A DNA stretch of 32,784 nucleotides, taken from contig CAMJOZ010000009.1 of the NCBI GenBank assembly GCA_946407635.1, positions 1 through 32,784 of the forward strand, written 5' to 3'. The stretch is from an uncultured Caryophanales bacterium. GTDB taxonomy: Bacteria; Bacillota_I; Bacilli_A; Acholeplasmatales; Anaeroplasmataceae. The notes below the pieces were generated by a model, which did not search any database, was not told the DNA's origin, and saw only the letters and a program-made list of their open reading frames with translations. Below, piece by piece: positions 16,506 to 23,345 of this stretch (its first letter is position 1; each line of letters begins with the position of its first letter). Both the position numbers and the translations under genes were made by a program.

Positions 16506-16802
16506 CTATTTTTCATTAATAAATTCAGGGTTCTTCTTTGATAGATCATCAAGTAATTCTTTCAAAGTCTTAATTATTCCCTTACTAGTTTTATCACTTA
16601 AAACATTAAATGATATAAATCCATCTTCATTTTTCAAATCTTCAATGTTGTAACCAAGATTATCTAATGAATTAATAGTAAATATTGTCATTGTAGATAT
16701 GGATGCACACAATATATCATAACCTTTATCGTTATAATTTGTATGTCCTTTTACTTCTACAAATATTTTTTCATTTTCTTCTTTAATAGAATATGTTGTC
16801 AT
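16506..16802 (-). CDS. prp: Ribosomal-processing cysteine protease Prp (YsxB family)
   Basis: Small cysteine protease, 98 residues, that removes the N-terminal extension of L27. The catalytic dyad is visible: H20 in VKGHT and C32 in YDILCAS, with the invariant glycine between them (G27). It lies between rplU and rpmA as in most Firmicutes. The ATG overlaps the rplU stop by one base (TAATG), indicating translational coupling. Confidence 0.95.
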   Translation of the reverse strand: MTTYSIKEENEKIFVEVKGHTNYNDKGYDILCASISTMTIFTINSLDNLGYNIEDLKNEDGFISFNVLSDKTSKGIIKTLKELLDDLSKKNPEFINEK

Positions 16803-17116
16803 TACTTTAAGTTGATTGCTTCAACAACAAACTTTGTGTAAGATTGACGATGACCCATCTTAGTATGAGAATGCTTCTTAGGACGATACTTGAAGATTCT
16901 AATCTTTTGTCCTCTACCATGCTTTTCACACTTAGCAGTTACAGTAGCGCCCTTAACATATGGAGCACCAACCTTAACCTTACTGTCATCAGATACTAAT
17001 AAAACTTTATCGAAAGTATAAGATTCACCTTCAGCTACTTCAATCTTTTCAACATAGATTGCTTCACCAACAGTTACCTTTACTTGCTTTCCACCAGTTT
17101 CTACAATTGCATACAT
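16802..17116 (-). CDS. rplU: 50S ribosomal protein L21
   Basis: Ribosomal protein bL21 of 104 residues, binding 23S rRNA in the 50S subunit. The family start [11 protein letters not shown], the central GAPYV, and the basic [17 protein letters not shown] followed by GHRQ are clear. First gene of the rplU-prp-rpmA-obg operon. The ATG has AAGGAGG upstream and is preceded by a structured leader of about 90 nt. Confidence 0.98.
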   Translation of the reverse strand: MYAIVETGGKQVKVTVGEAIYVEKIEVAEGESYTFDKVLLVSDDSKVKVGAPYVKGATVTAKCEKHGRGQKIRIFKYRPKKHSHTKMGHRQSYTKFVVEAINLK

Positions 17117-17206
17117 GTCGTATTACCTCCTTTATAAATTTAAGACACACTATTAAGGTAGATTTTTCATCATTTTAGACCTTTTCTATGTGGTGCATGT
17201 TACAAC
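17117..17206 (-). ncRNA. Candidate L21 leader RNA
   Basis: About 90 nt of untranslated leader between the predicted start site and rplU. On the minus strand two nested helices can form: CACAT/GTGTG (plus coordinates 17188-17192 with 17146-17150, one G-U pair) and AAGGT/ACCTT (17179-17183 with 17155-17159), separated by a small internal loop. The position agrees with the known L21 leader of Firmicutes, in which the ribosomal protein is thought to control its own operon. I cannot confirm the match to the described consensus by eye. Confidence 0.5.
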
Positions 17207-17212
17207 GAATAC

Positions 17213-17241
17213 ATTATAATTTATTAATTATAAATAGTCAA
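17213..17241 (-). promoter_or_regulatory. Promoter of the rplU operon
   Basis: Minus strand TTGACT (17236-17241), 17-base spacer, TATAAT (17213-17218). A strong sigma-A-type promoter, as expected for ribosomal genes. Confidence 0.85.
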
Positions 17242-17250
17242 ATGTTTTTT

Positions 17251-17282
17251 TTAAAAATAAAAAAGAGATTCGAAAATCTCTT
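17251..17282 (-). terminator. Terminator of greA
   Basis: Perfect stem AAGAGATT (17263-17270) / AATCTCTT (17275-17282) with CGAA loop, followed on the minus strand by TTTTATTTTTAA. It overlaps the greA stop codon. Confidence 0.85.
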
Positions 17283-17727
17283 ATTCATCAATTGAAATAA
17301 TTTTAATTTCTGTATCAGAACCATTTTCTAAAGACATATAAACTACATCTCCAGTCTTATGACCTAATACAGCCTTTGCAAGTGGTGAATCACTTGAAAT
17401 CTTATTTTCAAATGGATTTGATTCACTACCACAAATTTGATATTTCATTTTCTTCTTTAAAGCTACATATTCGATTTCAATATTAACAACTTGAACAATA
17501 CGAGCATGCTTTAAAGTTTCTTCAAGTTCAGTAATTCTAGCTTCATTGATAGATTGAGCTTCTCTTGCAGATGAATAATCAGCATTTTCAGATAAGTCTC
17601 CTTGAGACTTAGCTTCAGCGATTGCAGTTAAGATTCTTTCTCTTTCTGCGTTCTTTCTAAATTCTAGTTCTGCTTCTAGTTCCTTTTTATATTTTTCAGT
17701 TATTTCAACTTGTTTTCCATTAGCCAT
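17281..17727 (-). CDS. greA: Transcription elongation factor GreA
   Basis: Binds RNA polymerase through the secondary channel and stimulates cleavage of backtracked transcripts. It has 148 residues, slightly short of the usual ~157. An N-terminal coiled coil (about 8-75) carries the acidic tip QGDLSENADYSSARE, with the Asp and Glu that coordinate the catalytic metal. The C-terminal FKBP-like domain contains SPLAKAVLGHKTGD. ATG with AAGGAGG upstream, own promoter and own terminator. The two U32 genes just upstream recall the Bacillus yrrN-yrrO-udk-greA order, but without udk. Confidence 0.96.
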   Translation of the reverse strand: MANGKQVEITEKYKKELEAELEFRKNAERERILTAIAEAKSQGDLSENADYSSAREAQSINEARITELEETLKHARIVQVVNIEIEYVALKKKMKYQICGSESNPFENKISSDSPLAKAVLGHKTGDVVYMSLENGSDTEIKIISIDE

Positions 17728-17756
17728 TTTAATATCCTCCTTAAGAATACTTTCTT

Positions 17757-17785
17757 ATTATACTTAAAACATATCCAAAAATCAA
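17757..17785 (-). promoter_or_regulatory. Promoter of greA
   Basis: Minus strand TTGATT (17780-17785), 17-base spacer, TATAAT (17757-17762). The -35 falls in a weak AT-only hairpin after the upstream metallopeptidase gene. Confidence 0.75.
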
Positions 17786-17805
17786 GAATTATGATTTTTT
17801 AATTT

Positions 17806-18483
17806 TTAATATAAATCACTGTATCTAATTTTTCTTAATTCTTGTTGTAATTTTTTATAATTAGGAAATTTAGTTTCTATAAAATCATAAAATTTTTTAC
17901 CATGTCCATGACAATAAAAATGTGTAAATTCATGATAAATAATACTCAAAATATATTTAAGCTCATATTTGGCATCTTTAATGTTTAAAATAATAATTTT
18001 ATCTTCAGAAAAGCATTCACCATAATATGTTTTTATTTCTTTATATTTAAACTTAACATCAAAATCTATATTAAATATTTCTTTAATTTCAGAATAATAT
18101 TTTGAAACAATATTTTTTAAGATTAATTTATAATAATCATAAACAATTTTTTTATTGTGTGCTGGATTATTATTCTTAGTATAAATCTTAAAAAGATTTA
18201 TTGAATCATCAATTAACACATTTTCAACATCAGATTCAATTATTTTAACATCATATTCTTTACCTAATAAATGTAATGTTTGAGGCTTAGTATTATTAAC
18301 ATTAATTCTTCTATAAATAAATCTTTTATGATCATTTATTATTTTTAAAACATCATCACCATCTAGCTGATAGCCTGAAATAATAACAACAAGTTCAGGG
18401 TTTTCAACATGCATTCTCCAGCCATTTAATCTTTTATCAACCTTATTAATTACATTAAATGAACGATCATTGATTTTAAACAT
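17806..18483 (-). CDS. YgjP/DUF45-type zinc metallopeptidase
   Basis: A 225-residue soluble protein of the YgjP-like (DUF45/WLM) metallopeptidase group. The zinc site is HEFTH (184-188) with a likely third ligand H194 in CHGHGKKF, followed by FPNYKKL, which matches the family ending of basic-Phe, P-x-Y and a final helix. The N-terminal half is strand-rich, as in YgjP. The physiological substrate is unknown. Its ATG overlaps the stop of the upstream U32 gene by one base (TAATG), so the three genes are translated as a coupled set. Confidence 0.87.
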   Translation of the reverse strand: MFKINDRSFNVINKVDKRLNGWRMHVENPELVVIISGYQLDGDDVLKIINDHKRFIYRRINVNNTKPQTLHLLGKEYDVKIIESDVENVLIDDSINLFKIYTKNNNPAHNKKIVYDYYKLILKNIVSKYYSEIKEIFNIDFDVKFKYKEIKTYYGECFSEDKIIILNIKDAKYELKYILSIIYHEFTHFYCHGHGKKFYDFIETKFPNYKKLQQELRKIRYSDLY

Positions 18484-19661
18484 TATTTTAACCTCAATAA
18501 GCTGTATTCATCTAATTTAGGTCCTTCAAATTTAACAATCTCAAGCGGATGATTACATGATTCTTTAATATTACCATCTAAATCATAAATATTACCTATT
18601 TTTAGATCAAATGTTTCATTAGGAGTAAATACTTCAATTGTTGTGTTTGGCAAGAAATAATTTCTTACTTCAACAATAAGCATACCATTCTCGTAGCCCT
18701 TAACAATGCCAATAAAATCCTTTGTTGGAACTGATAAATTTAAATCATATAGTTCTTGTTCTACTGTTGGTTCATTAAACAAAAATCCAGTTGATGTTAA
18801 TCTATTTTCAGCCTTTGAAATTTGGTTAATATAATAATCAAAATCTTCAACATTATGATTCTTTTCATATTCATCAATTATTTTACGATAGCTATTAACA
18901 ACTGTTGCGATATAATGTAAAGATTTCATTCTACCTTCTATTTTAAATGAATTAACACCTATATCCATCAATCTAGGTATAGCAGTTATCGCACATAAAT
19001 CTTTACTACTCATCGCAAAATAATCACCTAGAGGGTTTAATACTTTACCATCAGAAACTAAATCATAACACCATCTACAGCTATGTGCACATCCACCACG
19101 GTTAGCATCTCTATTAGTCATATTATTTGATAACATACATCTACCTGAATATGAAACACACATACCACCATGAATAAATACTTCTAAATCAATATTGGAT
19201 TTTTTCTTAATCATTTCTATTTCATCTAAAGATAATTCTCTTGATAAAACACATCTATCCATACCTAGTGATTCATAAAATGAAACAGCTTCATCATTTG
19301 TTGTTGAAGCTTGAGTTGAAACATGGGCTTCCATTTTTGTGTGTTTTTTAACCATTTCTAAAATATACAAGCTTGATGCAATAATACAATCAACACCTGC
19401 ATTTTCTAATTCTTTTAGATAATCAATAATACCTTCAGTATCTAAATTATGCATAACAATATTACATGTTACATGAATTCTTGCACCATGTTTATGGGCA
19501 AAATCACAACCTTCTTTAATATCATCAATTGTAAAATTGGATGCTCTGGATCTTAAAGAAAATTTTAGTCCACCAATAAATACTGCATCCGCACCATATA
19601 AAATAGCAATTTTTAATTTTTCTAAATCTCCTGCAGGAGCTAATAATTCATACTTACTCAT
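18483..19661 (-). CDS. U32 family protein, TrhP2/YrrO-like tRNA hydroxylation factor
   Basis: A 392-residue U32 family protein. U32 members of this type (Bacillus YrrN/YrrO, E. coli YegQ) are required for prephenate-dependent hydroxylation of uridine 34 in tRNA rather than acting as proteases (established knowledge). The N-terminus ELLAPAGD and the signature E160-to-C175 (EVFIHGGMC...SGRC) are present. A cysteine set, C168, C175, C191, C195 and C198, may hold an iron-sulfur cluster. After the barrel a small beta domain (about 305-392) completes the YrrO-type length. The ATG has GGAGGAGCTT upstream and overlaps the upstream gene's TGA by four bases. Confidence 0.9.
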   Translation of the reverse strand: MSKYELLAPAGDLEKLKIAILYGADAVFIGGLKFSLRSRASNFTIDDIKEGCDFAHKHGARIHVTCNIVMHNLDTEGIIDYLKELENAGVDCIIASSLYILEMVKKHTKMEAHVSTQASTTNDEAVSFYESLGMDRCVLSRELSLDEIEMIKKKSNIDLEVFIHGGMCVSYSGRCMLSNNMTNRDANRGGCAHSCRWCYDLVSDGKVLNPLGDYFAMSSKDLCAITAIPRLMDIGVNSFKIEGRMKSLHYIATVVNSYRKIIDEYEKNHNVEDFDYYINQISKAENRLTSTGFLFNEPTVEQELYDLNLSVPTKDFIGIVKGYENGMLIVEVRNYFLPNTTIEVFTPNETFDLKIGNIYDLDGNIKESCNHPLEIVKFEGPKLDEYSLLRLK

Positions 19662-20518
19662 TTTTTAAGCTCCTCCTTTTGATATACAGAATCCTTATAA
19701 ATAAATCCATCCTCAATATTTAATTTTAATGAATTAAATTCAGGTAAAACATATAATAATTTATCATTCTTTATTGCTTCAAAATAAATTCTATTAATAT
19801 CTTTAAATAAATACATATCGATATTAAATGATTCAATATATAAAAATTTAACAAATTTAATATCATTTAATTTGTCTAATAAAGAAATGTAATATGGTCT
19901 ATAAATTAATGTGTTTTCTTCGTTTTCTATTATAGGCATATAATCAGTTCTAGTTATTTCTCTTAAATAAACATTTTCTTTTGGATATGTTGTATTATTC
20001 TTATTACCATATAATGATATTAATTTTCTTCTTGAATAAAACATTAATCTTAGTCCAAATCCTTGATAAAAAATATTTGAATTAGTTTTATCATACATCA
20101 GCTTTAAATCTTCTAATGTTATTTCATTTGAAACACCACAAGCTAATACCATATCATTATATAATTTTAAATCTAAATAATTTGTAATCATTGTTTCAGG
20201 ATTATAAATTACTTTATTTAATAAATCATATTTTTTTAAGATATTTAATACGCCTAAATCAGCTATATAAAACAACACATCTTTGTCTTTATATTTATTA
20301 ATTAATTCTTCAACATTATTTAAATCACCTGGATGCATAATTCTATTAATAGATAAAATAACCTTAATATTATTTTCATCACAAAGCTTAACAGCTTTAT
20401 CAACATCAATATCTTTATAATTAATAGAATATTTAGGCACATTAATTAGAGCATAATCTAAATAATCTTTTAATAAATTTATATTTTCAATTTTATAAAT
20501 ACTAGTAACTAGATTCAT
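19658..20518 (-). CDS. U32-related protein, YrrN/TrhP1-like
   Basis: A 286-residue protein resembling the shorter partner (YrrN/TrhP1) of U32 pairs. Alternating strands and helices suggest a TIM-type barrel. The segment QGFGLRLMFYSRRKLISLY corresponds to the region where U32 proteins carry their cysteine motif, but here the cysteines are missing, as expected for the non-catalytic or divergent partner. YLREITRTDYMPIIENE and YRPYYISLLD further downstream are typical of the family. ATG with AAAGGAGGTAATT upstream. It overlaps the YrrO-like gene by four bases (ATGA). Identification rests on context and motif outline more than on strong similarity. Confidence 0.78.
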   Translation of the reverse strand: MNLVTSIYKIENINLLKDYLDYALINVPKYSINYKDIDVDKAVKLCDENNIKVILSINRIMHPGDLNNVEELINKYKDKDVLFYIADLGVLNILKKYDLLNKVIYNPETMITNYLDLKLYNDMVLACGVSNEITLEDLKLMYDKTNSNIFYQGFGLRLMFYSRRKLISLYGNKNNTTYPKENVYLREITRTDYMPIIENEENTLIYRPYYISLLDKLNDIKFVKFLYIESFNIDMYLFKDINRIYFEAIKNDKLLYVLPEFNSLKLNIEDGFIYKDSVYQKEELKK

Positions 20519-20541
20519 TTAAATTACCTCCTTTTGAAATT

Positions 20542-20566
20542 AAAATCCAAGAAAAACTTGGATTTT
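20542..20566 (-). terminator. Terminator after ffh
   Basis: 10-bp perfect stem AAAATCCAAG (20542-20551) / CTTGGATTTT (20557-20566) with an A5/T5 loop. The trailing T-tract is interrupted (TTTTAATTT), so read-through into the YrrN-like gene is likely; I see no clear promoter in the remaining gap. Confidence 0.75.
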
Positions 20567-20569
20567 TAA

Positions 20570-21988
20570 TTAATATCTAAAACTACCTTTGCCCTTACCT
20601 TTACCCTTATGAGCCTTAGGTTGAGCTATACCAGAATAATTACCGTTTTTAACTTGAGATTGTAATCTCTTCGCATCGGCCTCATCCATATTTTTCATTT
20701 GTTTCATAGTAGCTTTCATTTGTTCAAGAGTTTGACGTAATTTATTAACCTCTTGAATACTTCTACCAGAACCCTTAGCTATTCTATCTCTACGCTTAAA
20801 ATCCTTATCAATTAATTCAGGATGTTTACGCTCTTGTTCAGTCATTGAATAAATAATAGCTTCAATCTTATCAAAAGCTTTATCATCAACATTACTCATA
20901 GCATTCTTCATTTTACCCATACCAGGTAAGAATCCTAAGATTTTTGAGATAGAACCCATTCTTTTAATCATTTTAAATTGTTTTAATAAATCATTATAAT
21001 TATAGCTTGAAGACATCATCTTCTCAGCCATTGATTTCATTTCATCTTCATCAATATTTTCAGTTACTGTATCAATTAAAGATAAAACATCACCCATACC
21101 TAATATTCTATCTGCAAGTCTATCTGGATAGAAAATTTCCATCGCATCAAGCTTTTCACCATTAGACATAATCTTAATAGGTATACCAGTCATTTCTTTG
21201 ATAGATAAAGCAGCACCACCACGAGTATCACCATCAAGCTTAGTTAAAATAATACCAGTGATATCCAAATCTTTATGGAATTCCATAGCAACATTAACTG
21301 CATCCTGACCAGCCATCGCATCAACAGTTAATAATATTTCATCTGGATGAGCTATATCTTTAACATTCTTTAATTCTTGCATCAACTCTTCATTGATTTG
21401 TAAACGACCAGCAGTATCGATTAAAACAAAATCAGCGCCTTCTTCTTTTGCTTTCTTTAGTCCTTCTTCAACAATCTTTTCTGCCTTAACCTTAGTTCCC
21501 ATTTCAAATACAGGAACATCAATTGATTTACCTAAAGTAACTAATTGATCTATCGCAGCTGGTCTATAAATATCGGCTGCGATTAAGAATGGTTTTTTCT
21601 TTAGCTTTTTTCTATAAAATAAAGCCATCTTACCTACTGCAGTTGTTTTACCAGCACCCTGCAAACCTACTGCCATAACAATAGTTTGACCACTCTTTTT
21701 AAAATTTAATTCAACTGCCTCATCACCTAAGGTCTTTTTTAATTCATCTCTTACAATCTTAACTACTTGCTGACCTGGATTTAAACCTTTTAAGATTTTT
21801 TCACCCAAAGCTTCTTCTTTAATATCATTTAAGAATTTTTTAACAACCTTGTAATTAACATCGGCTTCTAATAAAGAAAGTCTAACTTCTCTTAACATTT
21901 CATCAATATCATTTTCGTTAAGCTTACCCTTACCAGTAATTCTTCTTAAACCCATTTGTAATCTAGATGATAAACTATCAAATGCCAT
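20570..21988 (-). CDS. ffh: Signal recognition particle GTPase Ffh
   Basis: Protein core of the signal recognition particle; with SRP RNA it delivers ribosome-nascent chain complexes to FtsY at the membrane. It has 472 residues. N domain (1-about 95); G domain with P-loop GLQGAGKTT (108-116), DTAGR (191-195) and TKLDGD (249-254); then the methionine-rich M domain (about 300-435) that binds signal peptides and RNA, including FLPGMGKM. The tail is Gly/Lys-rich. ATG directly after ylxM, within the ftsY-ylxM-ffh operon. Confidence 0.98.
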   Translation of the reverse strand: MAFDSLSSRLQMGLRRITGKGKLNENDIDEMLREVRLSLLEADVNYKVVKKFLNDIKEEALGEKILKGLNPGQQVVKIVRDELKKTLGDEAVELNFKKSGQTIVMAVGLQGAGKTTAVGKMALFYRKKLKKKPFLIAADIYRPAAIDQLVTLGKSIDVPVFEMGTKVKAEKIVEEGLKKAKEEGADFVLIDTAGRLQINEELMQELKNVKDIAHPDEILLTVDAMAGQDAVNVAMEFHKDLDITGIILTKLDGDTRGGAALSIKEMTGIPIKIMSNGEKLDAMEIFYPDRLADRILGMGDVLSLIDTVTENIDEDEMKSMAEKMMSSSYNYNDLLKQFKMIKRMGSISKILGFLPGMGKMKNAMSNVDDKAFDKIEAIIYSMTEQERKHPELIDKDFKRRDRIAKGSGRSIQEVNKLRQTLEQMKATMKQMKNMDEADAKRLQSQVKNGNYSGIAQPKAHKGKGKGKGSFRY

Positions 21989-21993
21989 ATAAT

Positions 21994-22290
21994 CTACCCT
22001 TTCAAAATATCAATGATATACTTTTTATTATCATCATCAATATCTAATTTACTAATTTTATTAATCTTTTCATTTAATTTTAATTTTTCTTCAAGCTCAT
22101 TAAGCTCATTAACAGTTCTTTTAATTTGATCATGAACTCCATTTCTAGAAATATTATAATTATCAGCAATTTCAGAAATAGATAAATCAGAAAAATAATA
22201 ATCTTCAAAATATAATCTTTGTTTTTCTGTTAATAAATTTTGATATAAATCATAAAGTCTTATTATATTTTCTCTAATTTCTAGTTCCAT
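21994..22290 (-). CDS. ylxM: YlxM (UPF0122) HTH protein of the SRP operon
   Basis: Small helical DNA-binding-like protein of 98 residues with a sigma-70 region 4-type helix-turn-helix: LTEKQRLYFEDYYFSDLS then ISEIADNYNISRNGVHDQIKR. YlxM is almost always beside ffh and has been linked to SRP function in streptococci (established knowledge), probably modulating the SRP cycle. It starts two bases before the end of ftsY spacing on one side and five bases from ffh on the other, so the three genes form one unit. Confidence 0.94.
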   Translation of the reverse strand: MELEIRENIIRLYDLYQNLLTEKQRLYFEDYYFSDLSISEIADNYNISRNGVHDQIKRTVNELNELEEKLKLNEKINKISKLDIDDDNKKYIIDILKG

Positions 22291-22292
22291 AA

Positions 22293-23261
22293 TTATTCCT
22301 CAAAGAAATCTGCGAAAAGTCCATATAGGTATTGTTCAATATCAAACACCTCTAAATCATCAATACCTTCACCTAAACCAATATATTTAATTGGAATACC
22401 TAATTCATGACGAATAGCAAGTACAATACCACCTTTAGATGTACCATCAAGCTTTGTTAAAACTACGCCTGAAACATCAGTAACTTCCTTAAATGCTTTT
22501 GCTTGACTCATACCATTTTGACCTGTAGTAGCATCAATAACTAATAATGTTTCATGTGGTGCATCAGGACATTCTTTTTGAATGACTCTTTTCATTTTAG
22601 CAAGCTCGTTCATTAAATTAACTTTATTTTGTAATCTACCTGCAGTATCACATAATAAAATATCATAATTTTCATCCTTAGCCTTTTTAACAGCCTCAAA
22701 CATAACACTAGATGGATCTGAACCATCTGGTTTAGTTACGATATCAACACCTACTCTTTTAGCCCATACATCAAGTTGAGCAACAGCACCTGCTCTAAAT
22801 GTATCACCAGCTGCGAGTAAAACCTTTTTACCTTGATTTTTATATGAATTAGCTATTTTAGCTATTGTTGTAGTCTTACCTACACCATTAACACCAACAA
22901 ATAAAATAACTGATAAACCATTTTTATTTAAATTTAGGTTGGCATTAACTATTTCACCATTCAAATATATTTCAAACATTCTGTCCATAATCATTTCTTG
23001 TAATAGTTTTGGATCAGTAATCTTTTTATTTTTTACTTCATCTTTTAATCCATCGATAAAATCTATAACTGTATCAACACCAATATCAGCCATAATAAAG
23101 ATTTCTTCTAATTTATCAAATAAATCATCATCAATCTTATCAGATTTATCTAAGATTTCTTTTAAAGTCTTTAAAGCACCTTCTCTTGTCTTATGAAGGC
23201 CTAATTTATATTTTTCTTTTTGTTTTTTATCTTTTCTTCTAAATAAATCAAAAAATCCCAT
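22293..23261 (-). CDS. ftsY: SRP receptor FtsY
   Basis: Membrane-associated receptor GTPase that docks SRP-bound ribosomes. From the ATG at 23261 the protein has 322 residues. A short basic amphipathic N-terminus (GFFDLFRRKDKK) serves for membrane contact, with only a minimal A domain. The NG domain carries GVNGVGKTT (123-131), DTAGR (205-209) and TKLDG (269-273), and ends in YLYGLFADFF as usual. I preferred the ATG over an in-frame TTG nine bases upstream because the GGAG site would be only two bases from the TTG. First gene of ftsY-ylxM-ffh. Confidence 0.97.
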   Translation of the reverse strand: MGFFDLFRRKDKKQKEKYKLGLHKTREGALKTLKEILDKSDKIDDDLFDKLEEIFIMADIGVDTVIDFIDGLKDEVKNKKITDPKLLQEMIMDRMFEIYLNGEIVNANLNLNKNGLSVILFVGVNGVGKTTTIAKIANSYKNQGKKVLLAAGDTFRAGAVAQLDVWAKRVGVDIVTKPDGSDPSSVMFEAVKKAKDENYDILLCDTAGRLQNKVNLMNELAKMKRVIQKECPDAPHETLLVIDATTGQNGMSQAKAFKEVTDVSGVVLTKLDGTSKGGIVLAIRHELGIPIKYIGLGEGIDDLEVFDIEQYLYGLFADFFEE

Positions 23262-23294
23262 AAAGATCAAACTCCATTAAAAATTCACAAAGAG

Positions 23295-23303
23295 ATTATA
23301 TCA
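23295..23303 (-). promoter_or_regulatory. Extended -10 promoter of ftsY-ylxM-ffh
   Basis: TGATATAAT on the minus strand, an extended -10 element. No good -35 is present at 17-18 bases, which is acceptable for an extended -10 promoter. It lies just after the topA terminator. Confidence 0.6.
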
Positions 23304-23316
23304 TAATAATGCAATA

Positions 23317-23343
23317 AAAGAAAAGACATAACTTAAAGTTATG
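23317..23343 (-). terminator. Terminator of topA
   Basis: Stem CATAACTT (23327-23334) / AAGTTATG (23336-23343), effectively six base pairs with a five-base loop, followed on the minus strand by a T-rich tract (TCTTTTCTTTTATT). Confidence 0.75.
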
Positions 23344-23345
23344 CC

